Assembly (NCBI GenBank): GCA_018398815.1
Contig: CM031595.1
Location: 143,966,540-144,030,539 of the forward strand
Reading direction: 5' to 3'
DNA length: 64,000 nt
Origin: Conus ventricosus
Lineage: Eukaryota > Mollusca > Gastropoda > Neogastropoda > Conidae
The notes beneath the pieces were generated by a model. It saw only the letters and a program-made list of their open reading frames with translations. It ran no database searches and had not been told where the DNA came from. Positions 54,001 through 63,089 of this stretch are shown piece by piece. Position numbers and translations under genes: made by a program. How positions within the stretch are numbered: position 1 is the stretch's first letter; each line of letters starts with the position of its first letter.

Positions 54001-57000
54001 GGGAGCTTCTTGTTAAATCTGGTCTTGAAGACGGCCAATATGGGGCAGAACATTGGTCCTAAACCCATTGCAAGGTGTTCTAGTTTAAGTTTTTAAGTCC
54101 CATTCAGTGGTTTTCAACAGAATTACATAAAACAAATATAGTTCACTGTTGCAGGGTGAGAAACAAGCTGATTACCTGAAGCCAGTCAGGCCTTCATGGA
54201 AGAGGTGGAGAGAGTTTGTAATGGGGGTTCCAATCTCGGCCGGGCCATTTAGGTTCACGGAGATTTTTCCCTCGGAGTTAACATTGGTTCTGACTCCATT
54301 TCCCAGAGAGTCCTTTGAATGAGACTATAAACCGAGGTTCCATGTATGAACTCACTCATAACATCTTGCACACACGTAAAATCCCATCTCCAACTTTTGG
54401 AAGAGAAGGCAAGTTTGGCTGCTGGTATGGATTACATGTCACACATAGCATGCGCCCTGCATGAGAAATGGAAAGAATGAAGGAAACAGGGAAACTGAGT
54501 GAACGATACTGATTGGCTGACACGGGAAACAACTGAATGAAGTGCCGGCAGGCAGCTCTTCAGTTAGCACTACCCAGATAGGCAGCCCATTGTGTACAGG
54601 AGAGTGTGGATTGTCAGCGCCTAGAACCTTTGGCATGGCGCTTTAGAAATGCTTTGTTACTATAATAGTATTGAATATGTGACACCTAACAATTTGTTCA
54701 GTTCATCACATCTACTGATCTGGGATTGTGATGAGTGCCCTAATTGTATAATGACAGCTACATTACTGAAAAAAAAACCTGGCAATCTCATCAGTCTCCA
54801 AACAATACTATCAATCTAACAAATTATCTACATCATCATGACTTACCAGTTTCTTCATCATGTTAGTTTTCAATCAAACTTTGAAAGCCAAATTACAACC
54901 GAAATTCAGTAAAAATATTTCAATCCGTTATCATCTGATCACTATTCATTATCAATTAATCCTCTTAATCATGAGAAAGTTTTGACTTTTCATAAAAAAG
55001 ATTCAGCATATTTAACATAATTCTAATCACCTTTGCAAAGGAATAAGTTTATGCAGTAGAACCCAGACAATAACAAAGCTATGCAAACAACCAAACCCAT
55101 GACAAGAAAAAAAAATCTTGTGTCAATGTTTGGACATCTACTGCATGAACATCCCAGACAGAATTCTACACAATTCTAGACAGATAGCATAATCAGCACT
55201 GGTCAACACAGTGTACACTTCAGGAAAGACTTACTAATTAACTGATATGGTGTCTTACTGACACCACTTTATCAAAGATACAACAGCATTCGTTTCAGTG
55301 ACAATATGAGTGCACTCTGTTTATACAAACAAACTTAAAGCGACGCTATAAGACATAAACATAAATACTAATCAAGAAAGGTAACTTTCGCCCTTGTGGA
55401 GAAACGATTACATCCACATAGATCAAAATTAATGCTGCTTATCTCATCTATTTACCGAACACCTATGCAGACAACTGGCACCCTGAATAAACAAGGAAAC
55501 TTATAAAAAAAAAATTTTTTAAAAGAAGAAGAGAAAAAGTTTGCTCATGTATAATACCCCTGTTAACACATGCATACAGGGACAACAGTAACAGAAATGT
55601 ACAATCACTAATCAACATTAACTCAACTTTTGTTCCTGAACACTGTCACATAGAACACACAGATGTACCAAAACAAACAGGAGCAGCCTCTATATGGTTG
55701 AAATCAAAGGAAATCTTAATTAGGAGAGGATATAAATGTCTTATCCTGTTGTTGCAACCTGCATTCATTTGCTTGGGACATATTGGCAAGCTAGGAATTT
55801 CTATTTGAAGGAAAGCTTACATGTTATATGCGCCTCATATCTGTATGTGTGTTGTGTGAATGGGTACCACAAGCAGCATTAGTGTGGGGGCTGTTTCACT
55901 ATGGGAGCAGAAGTTACTTTCTTTATTCTTTTTTCCTATAAAAACAGAACAAAGAAAATGATAGAATTCTTGTATACAGACGCAATAACAGAAAACAAAA
56001 AAAGAACAAACAAGTTTATGTACAAAATAACCTTTACACCTTCCTGGGTCTGTCAATGATTTAATGTCAAAACTAATAAAGCCAGCTTTTTAAAGAAATA
56101 ATTATGCCAACTCTTTTACACACTGTAATTTCTATGAGTGGTGTTAACAATAATACACTTCGAGCCATTATCCGTAACTTAAAATAATGCCAATTTTACA
56201 TCTTCATATGAACAAATAACATTTCCTTTGTTACATCAAGAAACAGAAATGTTTAAGAATTAACCCCTTGACTGCCGCTATTTTGTATCAGTTTTGCACT
56301 TCTGTGTGCCGGAGCAAAATTTGACTTTTGCGGTAGGTTCACTAATTTGATCAGTGCTCATTTATTTGTGGAGATATCTCTTAGATTTTTGGCATGTTTT
56401 CTTCTCATACCCAGGGCTATAATACCTGCAAATAATATTTGATTTTGTTCATTCCGAGTATAATAAATAATCTTATAATTCAACTTTTTTTTTTAAATTA
56501 TATTTTGCACGCATACAAAAACCCACAGCAGCAAAACAAAAAACATACAAACCCAGCCAAAAGTGGTTTTAGTGTTTACTGAACACCTGTGTTAATATTT
56601 GGTAGTGAATTTACAACCCACAATTGTTGTTTTATATGATAAATTTATGCATTTCTGGGGTACAGTACAATCCAGGTATCAAGGGACACAATTTTGTTTT
56701 CTTAGGTAGGTTCACTGATATGCCCAGTGCTCTTTCAATTCTTGACATATATCTTAGATACTTGGGAAATTTTCTTGTTATATCCTTGGCTACAACCAGA
56801 TATCACAATAGTTTGATTTTGTTTGTAATGAGTAAACCAAAAATATATATAATGATGAATGTTTTGTTTGAAAAACAGACACTTTCAGAACATAAACAAA
56901 ACTATAGCACTAAAATCACAATGAAATACCACAAAAAACTGGTGTTAGTATCCTTTGAACTTCAGGACAAACATCTGTATTCACAATAAAGCTTGACAAT

Positions 57001-57627
57001 GCATAAAATGTTTAGCAACCCATATCATAGGGGGCAATCCAGCCCAGGTAACGTGGGAAAGAAGGGAATTGAACATTATCCACAGCATCAGTCTGCACAT
57101 CTTGCAAGCCTCTTGGGAATTGGTCTTGTTTAGCAGAGATGAACTAACAATAACAACACTAAGTAAGTGTAACTTCCAATTATTCTGTCAGTTTTCTTTC
57201 ACACATGTGGTTTGGTTCACTCATGAACTAAGTGCGATTGATAAAAAGCCATTACCACAGAAGGTAATAAATAAAACATTGCAAAACCAACCCCCCCCCC
57301 CCCCCCCAAAAAAAAAACAACAACAACAACAACAACAACTAGAGACTGCTAAAGATAGGACTGAGCTACAAAAGGCCACACCACAGATGATGAAAGCACA
57401 GTAACAACTGAAAAATACACTGGTGTCGCAGAGAAATACACCACAACACAGAACCTATGGACAGAAGGATCAGGATCCCACACTACTGCCAGTAAATGCA
57501 AGTTATAGTTGACTGACACACATTTGGTACACACACACACACACACACTGTGCACAAGCACCATATTCAAAAGCAACACACACACACACACACACACACG
57601 CATGTACACACACACACACACACACAT

Positions 57628-57687
<60 letters not shown>

Positions 57688-57737
57688 CACCACATGCAAA
57701 AGCACCACACACACCATGCACAAACACTACACAAACA

Positions 57738-57772
<35 letters not shown>

Positions 57773-57818
57773 ACACACACACACACACAATGTATACCCA
57801 CACCATGCACAAGCACTG

Positions 57819-57871
<53 letters not shown>

Positions 57872-57893
57872 TCACACACACACACACACACAC

Positions 57894-57926
<33 letters not shown>

Positions 57927-57933
57927 ACTCACA

Positions 57934-57993
<60 letters not shown>

Positions 57994-59023
57994 ACAAAAA
58001 CAACTCCACGAAATCCATGGGCTTGAAGTTGCCAATGTTTATCTTGATACCTGGGTCACCCGTGAAAGAAAGGTCGAGATTTGGGCAATCAGCACTGGCG
58101 TCTGTCCATTCTGAAACAAGTTCCGACTGACGAGTGCCACGCCCTCTTCCTCTGCCACGCCCCTCACACTGGACCCTCGCCGTTGTCCAAAACCCCCTCC
58201 CCTTCCTCGACTCTCCTCCCGACCTCTCACGAAAGGAGGGAGGGGGCACTCGACATACACGGAATCGGCTCGTCACTCTCCGATTCGGCCCCACTTGCGC
58301 CGGTATCGCTCGGTTTAAAGTCGGGGATCAGCTTCGTCATCAACACCAACCTCCGATAGCAAAGGGTGGTGTTGATTGTAATCACTTTATTCCTCCTCCG
58401 AATCGCTTCATTCCACTTCTTTGAAGTCTTCGTCATCACTTTCACGGTCTCGGATAACTTCTTGAAGCACTTCAAGAGCATTAGATCGTTTGAAAACGGC
58501 ACGCACCTGATCGAACTGCCTGCTCGACTCGCCATCTTCAACCGAGAATAACTCTCCGAACTTTGCCGAAGTTATTGACCGAATGGACGCGAGCCGGTCA
58601 GTCAGCTGACCCGCGAAAGGGAAGAAACCATCCTTTAGGGTCCCTGCAACCGTTTTAAACCATTTTTTATCCTTGCCTCCCTTCTTTAAATCGCCGAATT
58701 TTGATGATGAAATTATCTCGAACGCCGTTCGAGCAAGGGCACACAGCTTTCCCGAAACCATCTCGAACGCCGTTCGTGCCAGGGCAGTCAAGGGGTTAAT
58801 AAGGAAAATGGCAGACAAAGAAAAAATGGCAGACGAACAGAAGAAACATTCAAAGAAAAAAAAATCAAGATATAATGTAAGAACGTTAAAACTCAAATGA
58901 TAGAAGACTGTCAAACCATATTGTTATTTATCTTTTGTTATGTGGCACAAGAGAAAAAAATCAATAAATGATCATGTAATTCTGATTTTTAGAAACACAG
59001 CAATCACTTTATTTAGATTATCA

Positions 59024-59061
<38 letters not shown>

Positions 59062-59276
59062 CTCTCTTCTCTCTCTCTCTCTTTCTCTGAATTCTTGTCT
59101 CTGTTCCCAATACGCTACTGATCACTAAAGCATATGGCACAAACCACACTTGTAACCTTCGAAACTTGTACTGTTCAATTATTTTTTTGTTGTTAATTAC
59201 CTAAATTAATGCTGAATTTTAAACACACACACAATTGATTTTTTTCCATTAATTAACTAAATCAATGGAGAATTTT

Positions 59277-59339
<63 letters not shown>

Positions 59340-61111
59340 TATGCAGACAGAGAAAGGGGGAGGAAAGAGAGAGGGTGTGACAGACAGACAGCCAGACAGA
59401 AGAGACAGAGTGACAGAGAGAGACAGAGAGAGAAAGAGAGAGAGCGAAACACAAATATAATGTACATTACATATTCTGCACAATGTTTGCTTACTCTGTA
59501 ATTTTCTTCAAATGAAAACAGAAGCAATAAACAGAATTTCACCCATATGCACACACACACACACACACACACACCTCACACACACACACACACACCACAC
59601 ACACACACACACAAAAGAAAGAAGAAAGAAAGTAAAAGACAAGATAAAGAAAATAAGAAAGAGAGAGAGAGAGAGAAAGAAAGTGAGAGAGAGAGAGAAG
59701 AGAAAAAGAGACAGAAACAGAAACAGAGAACTTTTTCTTTTTTTCTTTTTCCCTACCCTTGTCTACACACATCATCTTCTCCAATGTACTTAACAAACTC
59801 ATGCCATTCTTCATGGTCTTTGACCAGACTTTTCCAAAAGAATGCTTTCAAATGCTGCAGACACACATGTCAGTTGACATTTCTTCTGCAGTAGAAAAAA
59901 AAAGGAAAGCCTGAGGCAAGGGGGATAAGTTGATTTTCTTCCTCCAGGAAGACAGTAACAGACTGCAGTAAGGGGGGGTACGCTAACAGACTAAAGTAAG
60001 GTGGTAAGTTGATTATGTTTTCTGAAATGGAAACAGAAACAGACTGAAGCAAAGAGGTAAACTGATTTGTTTGTTTGTTTGTTTTCCAAGGGAAACAAAG
60101 AGTGACACAAGTTGGGGGCAAGCTGATTTTTTCCAAAGGAAAAAGAAGCAGACTGAGGCAAGAGGATAAGTAATTTTTTTTTTGTCAAGTGGAAACAAAA
60201 AGAACCTGAAGCAAGGGGAGCTGATTTTTGTTTAGCAAGGGAAACAATGAGTGAAGCAAGCGGGGGTATGCTCAGTTTTTCTTCCAATGGAAACAAGAGA
60301 CTGAAGGAAGAATGATTAAGTTGATTTGTTTCCCACAGCAAACACAGAGAGAGACTGAAGAAAAGAATCAGTTGATTTTTTTCCACAATGAAAAGAAAAG
60401 GACTGAAGCAGGGGAGGCTATGGAGGTTGGTTGGATTTTTTCTTTCCCAATGAAAACAAAAAGAGAGATTAAATGAAGCAAGATATCAACTTGATCACTT
60501 TCACTAAGGGAAACACAGACATAACAAGAGAGGGGGAGGGGGGGATATTTGATCTTTTTTCTCTATGGAAAACGGAAATGGGTAAGTTTACTTTTTCCCC
60601 TAATGGAAACAAAAAGAGACTAAAACAAGAGAATAAGTAAATTTTCCCCCCCAAAGACAAAAGACACTAAAACAAGAGGGTTATGTCTAACTCCCACTCT
60701 CCCCCTCCACCCCTATCCAGGCATGGTACTGGAGGAAAATCGTTTTTTCCCTGAAAATTTTTGGGGTCCAGGGGGCAACGCCCCCTGGCGGGGTCAAGGG
60801 GCAGAGCCCCTTGTGGGGGTCAGGGGGCAACGCCCCCTGAAGCTGAAGGTTTTTCAGCAATTCTAGCCTGTAAAAAAGCCTCTCCTTGAACTAATTTCAG
60901 TTCTTCATACTAAGCAATTTCTGCCATAAAATAAGCTCTCCTAGAATCACTTTATCAGTCATTCCTTCAACCTAAAGAAGGTTTTAAACCCAAGTAATCA
61001 CATAGCAAAAATGAATACATATCTACATTGCTTTAGGTGGCATACATTAAATCAAACTGTAAAATATTTACTTACTCTGCTGATAAGTGAGGCAGAGAAA
61101 GTCAGAAACAG

Positions 61112-61176
<65 letters not shown>

Positions 61177-61823
61177 AATGAGAGAGGAAGGGAGATGGGG
61201 GGAATGGGGGGGGGGAGGGGGGGAGAAAGAAAGAGAGAGAATGAGAGCTCTAGAAGAGAGGAAGAGAGAGGGGGGAGGTAGGGAGAGGGGGAGGAAGGGG
61301 GGGGGAAGAAAGAAGAGAGAGAGAGAGAGAGAGAGAGAATCTTACCTGGCAGAACGGGATTACTTGCAGCAGTTTTCACTCTCTCTTTGTTTCGTTTCCC
61401 TTTGATGTGATCGCTGAGGCTTCTCGCACCGCCAGACCCGTAACAGATTTCAACTTGACACACCACAGTATGCTTTGCCGCGGATTCTCAACTTTTCCAA
61501 GCACGACGAAAACGTTTCATTTTCGGGGCTCCTGTTCAGCCAATCCCATCGCCATTTGTTTGCCACACCAGCATCAATATCTTCTGTCGGAGAATTCCGC
61601 GGAACTATGTCTGTACGCTTTGGCATTTTTATTTTTTCCTTCTTTTTCTTCAACCTTGTTCAAATTCGATCACGTCGACCCAGAGCGGAAAGCAGTGGCG
61701 AATGTCACGAAAGCGCATGCGCGGAAGTAGTCCTGCTCAATGCTACTTCTCGCGAGACGAAGGCTTGAAGCGAACGACCTCAAACGAACTAAAAGGGCCG
61801 GTCTCGTCGGGCGCGGCTCGGTT

Positions 61824-61858
<35 letters not shown>

Positions 61859-63089
61859 TTTCGCGGATTTCCGCGAATTCGCGGACATGTACCATGCCTG
61901 CTATCGCCTTCTCCTGCCCATGGAAAACAAAGATTGAAGCCAAAGAAGAAGAGAGGAAATACCCCCCCCCCCCTCCTTCCTTCCTACCCCTCCAAAAGAG
62001 ACTGAGACAAGGGGAAGACTGGGAAGGGGGCTAAAGCTATGTTTTTAAACCAATGGAAGCAGAAAGAAATTGAAACAAGGGGTAATGTGATTTTAATTTT
62101 CCAGTGGAAATGGAAAGAGACTGCAACAAATGTAGCAAAGTCAATTCTCTTCCCAAGAGAAACAGAAAATGAGTGGATGCAAGATTATTCCTTTTCAAAT
62201 GGAAACATAGATGGATCAAGGGAGTGCTGATTTTTACCAAAGGAAAACAAAGCGACAAAAGCTGTAACTGATTTTCTATTTTCAAACTGGAAACAGAAAA
62301 CGATGGAAGCAAACAGAAAAGTCATTTTTCACCCAATAAAAACAGCAAGAGAATGAAACAAGGATTAAACTGATTATTCCCCCTTAATGAAACAGGACTG
62401 AAGCAAGGGAGATAAGTACTTTCCCCCCAGGAGAATGGAAGGATACTGAATCAAGAGGGGAAGGGAGTAAATGTTCTTTTTGTTTTCTCAGTAAAAAACA
62501 AGTAGTAGTTTTTTCACTCCCTTGGGAATCAGAAAGAGTTGGAAGCTGCACATCAAGCCAATCACAAACCTGCACCAGTCTAAAGAACTGAGAACCACTG
62601 TCCTCACTGACGTCGGACGCTAGTTCTGACCAAACGTCAGCCTGTGGAGCCAACATGCATAGGTACAAACATTTGTATCAACTACGTTACAAACAAATAT
62701 ATCTATAAATACCAGAAAGGATGAAACATAATTTTCATTATCAATTAGTCAGAAAAATCCAAAACTATGGTAAAGACAAAGTCAGATAAATCCAAAACTA
62801 TGGTAAAGACAAAGTCAGCTTTAACAACAATGCTACTCTGAACATTGACAGTTTCATGGACCATTCCTAAAATCCACTTCAACATTTTTTCGTAAAACCA
62901 GTATGGGATTATTTTCAATGTGCACAGAAATTTGTGTTTTCAGTACCTACCATTCAATATTTTGAAAAAAATCCAAACTCTAATAGAAATGGGGGAAAAA
63001 GCCACAAACTCACAGCAGGTCCCCTTGGTGTGCGTATTTTCTTTTTGATAGATAGTGCTCTCTTCTTCAGAGGGTCGGCAGCATCATGC
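39327..63089 (-). CDS. NPHP3: Nephrocystin-3-like TPR protein, C-terminal part
   Basis: Spliced minus-strand gene. Exons, 5' to 3': 63089-63014, 62641-62570, 51543-51410, 50870-50699, 49572-49504, 48528-48404, 47933-47810 and 39470-39327, preceded by a possible exon in the repeat at the window edge. It encodes consecutive tetratricopeptide repeats with signatures like [30 protein letters not shown] and [10 protein letters not shown]. The protein ends with RRSSSGDT and a stop. From memory, human nephrocystin-3 has [43 protein letters not shown] and RHSSSGDT in the same order. NPHP3 acts in the inversin compartment of cilia with INVS, NEK8 and ANKS6; its N-terminal coiled coil and P-loop NTPase region lie right of the window. 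Two internal exons carry apparent single-base deletions. Kinesin light chain is a less likely alternative. Confidence 0.85.
39640..39662. repeat. (TA)n microsatellite
   Basis: About 11 TA dinucleotides in the last intron. Confidence 0.95.
40430..40510. repeat. Perfect 40-bp inverted repeat with 1-base spacer
   Basis: Arms 40430-40469 and 40471-40510 are exact reverse complements around a single A. The right arm is transposon coding sequence ([12 protein letters not shown] on minus); the left arm is its inverted copy. Immediately left is an A20 run and a 23-C run. Confidence 0.95.
40511..40888 (-). pseudogene. BED-like zinc-finger transposase N-terminus
   Basis: Minus strand from ATG at 40888: [18 protein letters not shown], a basic stretch, then (after a frameshift near 40760-40780) [21 protein letters not shown] and KMHKE, a C2/H2 zinc-finger pattern common in hAT-type transposases, followed by SLFTKSS and [20 protein letters not shown]. 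The reading frame then runs into the palindrome and the A/C homopolymer. No RNase H-like domain present. The 5' UTR is where the DIRS element inserted. Confidence 0.65.
40931..41081 (+). repeat. DIRS left inverted terminal repeat
   Basis: Pairs with 47281-47430 over about 150 bp with only a few small differences (for example ttcaacgg against ttaaaacgg, and single-base indels in short C and A runs). Confidence 0.95.
41841..44272 (+). pseudogene. DIRS gag-like region
   Basis: Start ATG at 41841 ([16 protein letters not shown]). A Ser/Pro/Arg-rich N-terminal part is open to 42449 and then shifts frame repeatedly. The conserved-looking core lies at 43540-44030 ([56 protein letters not shown]). 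A frameshift near 43915-43990 leads into the tail [20 protein letters not shown], a Pro/Arg/Lys-rich C-terminus resembling DIRS gag ends. Function inferred from position and the DIRS layout. Confidence 0.7.
44273..45118 (+). pseudogene. DIRS reverse transcriptase, catalytic core deleted
   Basis: The N-terminal fingers are present ([24 protein letters not shown], then in another frame [20 protein letters not shown] and FKMDTPTQI). The sequence then jumps directly to the region after the active site ([26 protein letters not shown]). The palm segment with the (F/Y)xDD motif, roughly 100 residues in DIRS relatives, is missing at about 44775. This copy cannot encode a working RT. A 65-bp retroposed insert (44466-44530) also interrupts the N-terminal part. 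Confidence 0.82.
44466..44530 (-). mobile_element. 65-bp LINE 3' end inserted in the DIRS element
   Basis: Flanked by an exact 13-bp duplication TTGGATCCACGAG (44453-44465 and 44531-44543). Read on the minus strand it ends in TTATCTTATCTTAT, the short-motif tail characteristic of several non-LTR retrotransposons. A severely 5'-truncated LINE or LINE-dependent SINE. Confidence 0.85.
45180..46020 (+). pseudogene. DIRS RNase H and following domain
   Basis: RNase H starts [12 protein letters not shown] (first Asp in YTDAS), continues [16 protein letters not shown] (catalytic Glu in LELEAV), [15 protein letters not shown] (TDMS Asp) and [17 protein letters not shown] (terminal Asp). The four acidic residues expected of RNase H are visible. 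Next is [10 protein letters not shown] and, in a shifted frame, [16 protein letters not shown] and [16 protein letters not shown], a segment shared by DIRS1-like elements and often described as methyltransferase-like. At least two frameshifts separate the pieces. Confidence 0.8.
46021..47089 (+). pseudogene. DIRS tyrosine recombinase (frameshifted)
   Basis: Core-binding part: [31 protein letters not shown]. Catalytic part: first Arg in [15 protein letters not shown]; then a frame break near 46610 and a stop at 46807-46809; then HxxR in [10 protein letters not shown] (about 46880-46905) and the probable nucleophile Tyr in FINFYLRDI (about 46980-47010). Stop TAG at 47087. All catalytic positions I can place are retained, so the decay is by frameshift and one stop. 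Confidence 0.85.
47124..47212 (+). repeat. DIRS internal complementary region
   Basis: 47124-47158 is the reverse complement of 40914-40948 and 47159-47212 of 47418-47471. Joined head to tail they spell the circle junction of the element without a gap. Confidence 0.95.
47281..47430 (-). repeat. DIRS right inverted terminal repeat
   Basis: Inverted partner of 40931-41081. The unique outer end continues to 47471. Confidence 0.95.
47810..47933 (-). CDS. NPHP3: NPHP3-like TPR exon (apparent 1-base deletion, odd donor)
   Basis: Minus-strand acceptor ttttctgcag. It encodes [20 protein letters not shown], then FGPHHPR, and after a one-base break (about 47853) [15 protein letters not shown]. The intact exon would be 126 nt, a single 42-residue TPR. 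Its end reads GAACAGTCAGT: the only GT donor (after GAACA) is out of phase with the last exon, and one more G would give CAG|GTCAGT in phase 0. Both defects look like missing bases. Confidence 0.85.
47934..48403. other. NPHP3-like intron, nothing recognised
   Basis: AT-rich, with short T and A runs near 48185 and 48295. Confidence 0.5.
48404..48528 (-). CDS. NPHP3: NPHP3-like TPR exon (apparent 1-base deletion)
   Basis: Minus-strand acceptor atttcag and donor CAG|GTACTG. It starts [20 protein letters not shown], like human GKLDKAVPLYELAVEIRQK. The frame then breaks near 48461-48470, where one G appears missing, and continues [20 protein letters not shown]. As written it is 125 nt; 126 nt would give one complete TPR and phase 0. 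Confidence 0.88.
48977..49112. repeat. (GT)n-(GCGT)n compound microsatellite
   Basis: GT repeats pass into more than 20 GCGT units and a short (GC)n. Cys/Val/Ala/Arg-rich frames are artefacts. Confidence 0.98.
49411..49477. repeat. (CA)n microsatellite close to an exon
   Basis: About 33 CA dinucleotides lie 27 bp downstream (in gene direction) of the donor of the 49504-49572 exon. Confidence 0.98.
49504..49572 (-). CDS. NPHP3: NPHP3-like exon, TPR helix [12 protein letters not shown]
   Basis: 23 codons in phase 0 at both ends. Minus-strand acceptor tttcttgcag, donor CAG|GTGACT. Sequence [19 protein letters not shown] then YKKQ corresponds to human [22 protein letters not shown], directly before GKLDKA of the next exon. 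Confidence 0.9.
49573..50698. other. NPHP3-like intron with microsatellites
   Basis: Contains (GT)n, (GA)n and (GT)n between 50268 and 50392, and short tetranucleotide (ATCT)n patches near 50415 and 50458. No other feature. Confidence 0.6.
50699..50870 (-). CDS. NPHP3: NPHP3-like exon, two TPR segments
   Basis: Intact: one leading base plus 57 codons. Minus-strand acceptor cattttcag, donor AAG|GTCGGT. It contains [20 protein letters not shown], then [20 protein letters not shown] and [14 protein letters not shown] consensus residues (W/L-G-Y-A-F/Y-A-P pattern, here L..Y...K.Y..A..LY..AL) are in place. Very close to human [27 protein letters not shown]. Confidence 0.95.
51019..51069. repeat. 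(CA)n microsatellite
   Basis: About 25 CA dinucleotides. Confidence 0.98.
51410..51543 (-). CDS. NPHP3: NPHP3-like exon with [11 protein letters not shown]
   Basis: 44 codons plus 2 nt, donor GTGAGT (minus strand). It encodes [20 protein letters not shown], then [19 protein letters not shown], matching human [16 protein letters not shown]. The acceptor 'ttatggcagcag' is itself part of the first unit of the adjoining 58-bp minisatellite; a start 3 nt earlier is also possible. Confidence 0.92.
51544..53727. repeat. 58-bp minisatellite, about 37 copies
   Basis: Unit reads ccctgctgccataaacaaca, ctgcatcattctgacaacct, ggtaacacccagatcatt. The second variant has 'ttttaacaacc' in place of 'ttctgacaacc'. 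Two patches (about 52118-52200 and 52329-52460) are riddled with small deletions, in contrast to the uniform rest. It abuts the acceptor of the 51410-51543 exon. Confidence 0.97.
53728..54179. other. Intron sequence, nothing recognised
   Basis: Unique-looking AT-rich DNA between the minisatellite and the SINE. Confidence 0.45.
54180..54680 (+). mobile_element. Probable tRNA-derived SINE
   Basis: B-box-like GGGGTTCCAATCTC near 54226, then a body with 'GAATGAGACTATAAACCGAG' and 'CACACGTAAAATCCCAT', which I recognise as a diverged form of the core shared by many molluscan SINEs ('...GAGACGATAAACCGAGGTCCC...CGTAAAAGAACCCA'), and a 3' part with 'GGCGCTTTAGAAATG'. The boundaries are approximate and the copy is old. 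Confidence 0.55.
54681..56259. other. Intron sequence, nothing recognised
   Basis: A-rich intronic DNA. No repeats, termini or coding segments supported. Confidence 0.45.
56270..56850. repeat. Diverged direct repeats at the piggyBac 3' side
   Basis: About 190 bp containing 'ggtaggttcact.at.tg..cagtgctc' (56334) recurs at about 56705, with the order of the following motifs kept (tatctTagat, gctaca/gctata, tttgattttgtt). Confidence 0.7.
57524..57992. repeat. (CA)n-(CT)n-(CA)n microsatellite complex inside the piggyBac element
   Basis: About 470 bp of CA tracts with a central (CT)n (57824-57867), occupying the place where transposase coding sequence is expected. His/Thr- and Val/Cys-rich frames up to 201 aa are artefacts. 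Confidence 0.97.
57990..58560 (-). pseudogene. piggyBac transposase N-terminal remnant
   Basis: Minus-strand pieces in two or three frames: MASRAGSSI (about 58535), [16 protein letters not shown] (about 58420-58470), [17 protein letters not shown] (about 58255-58310), and [20 protein letters not shown] leading to [11 protein letters not shown] and MDFVELFL (57990-58100). The acidic N-terminus and the F.G.PGI...P.DF.ELF block are typical of piggyBac transposases. Catalytic Asp motifs are missing. Confidence 0.7.
58717..58795. repeat. piggyBac subterminal palindromic repeats
   Basis: The 13-bp palindrome CGAACGCCGTTCG occurs twice, each within TCTCGAACGCCGTTCG(A/T)GC(A/C)AGGGCA, 51 bp apart, next to the terminal repeat. 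Such subterminal repeats are likely transposase binding sites. Confidence 0.8.
58800..59880. repeat. Intron with several microsatellites
   Basis: (CT)n 59021-59090, (CA)n 59279-59335, (CA)n 59550-59613, (GA)n 59655-59720. 'taattaactaaat.aatg.agaattttaaacacaca' is duplicated at 59195-59235 and 59250-59290. Confidence 0.8.
59881..60700. repeat. Degenerate ~60-bp minisatellite, left part
   Basis: More than a dozen diverged units with the order 'aatggaaacagaaagagact', 'gaagcaaggggata', 'agttgattttttcc'. The same units continue at 61910-62480 on the other side of transposon copy B. Confidence 0.8.
60762..60848. repeat. Triple GC-rich hairpin cluster of transposon copy B
   Basis: Stem-loops CAGGGGGCAACGCCCCCTG, then AAGGGGCAGAGCCCCTT, then CAGGGGGCAACGCCCCCTG, with spacers related to those in copy A (complement). 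Confidence 0.85.
61345..61624 (-). pseudogene. First exon of zinc-finger protein in transposon copy B
   Basis: Minus strand from ATG near 61624: [20 protein letters not shown], then [18 protein letters not shown] one-base frameshift near 61455 separates it from [20 protein letters not shown], the finger-like C..C...L..H part. It ends NPVLPG at a good donor (GTAAGA) near 61344, just before a (GA)n tract. Matches copy A in NKW.W.WL and I.YGS.G...L..H. Confidence 0.6.
61910..62480. repeat. Degenerate ~60-bp minisatellite, right part
   Basis: Continuation of the 59881-60700 array ('ccaatggaagcagaaagaaa', 'caaggggtaatgtgatttt', 'tttccagtggaaa'). Confidence 0.75.
62570..62641 (-). CDS. NPHP3: NPHP3-like exon ADVWSEL
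   Basis: 24 codons, phase 0 at both ends. Minus-strand acceptor ggctccacag, donor CAG|GTTTGT. Sequence [20 protein letters not shown] then RLVQ. Assignment rests on good splice sites and phase continuity with the flanking TPR exons. I cannot match it to a specific human segment from memory. Confidence 0.65.
62642..63013. other. NPHP3-like intron, nothing recognised
   Basis: A near-exact 34-bp duplication ('gtcagataaatccaaaactatggtaaagacaaa' type) occurs near 62745-62815. Otherwise featureless. Confidence 0.5.
63014..63089 (-). CDS. NPHP3: NPHP3-like exon, TPR helix B
   Basis: One base plus 25 codons. Minus-strand acceptor atgttacag, donor GTGAGT. Reads [20 protein letters not shown], the second helix of a TPR. 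Its first base completes a Lys codon begun by the exon-like end in the 71-bp repeat (QKQD-K-HDAADP), giving a continuous TPR. Confidence 0.75.

Larger units (their letters stand above)
56264..58795 (-). mobile_element. piggyBac-family DNA transposon, decayed
   Basis: Both ends start CCCCTTGACTGCC and are preceded by the TTAA target duplication (56260-56263 and 58796-58799), the diagnostic piggyBac arrangement (reference ends CCCTTTGACTGCC, from memory). 2532 bp, close to a full-length piggyBac. The transposase runs on the minus strand from near 58540. It shows N-terminal acidic SDDEDF/ESESDEP stretches and the domain start [19 protein letters not shown], which is cut off at about 57993 by a (CA)n tract. 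The rest of the DDE domain is not recognisable. Confidence 0.9.
60718..61900 (-). mobile_element. Non-autonomous zinc-finger DNA transposon (copy B)
   Basis: Ends CAGGCATGGTAC (60718) and GTACCATGCCTG (ending 61900), with a 5-bp duplication CTATC (60713-60717, 61901-61905). In the minus-strand direction the order is left end, zinc-finger exon (61624 downward), (GA)n (61108-61340), triple hairpin (60762-60848), right end. This is the same architecture as copy A (6993-8697). No catalytic domain. Confidence 0.75.

Noticed and set aside
57509..58114. 201-aa and 158-aa His/Thr-rich frames
   Set aside because: Translations of (CA)n/(CT)n microsatellites with no start context or conserved domain.
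39327..63089. Kinesin light chain as the identity of the TPR gene
   Set aside because: TPR residues are similar, but [11 protein letters not shown], the order of repeats and the RRSSSGDT tail fit nephrocystin-3 better.
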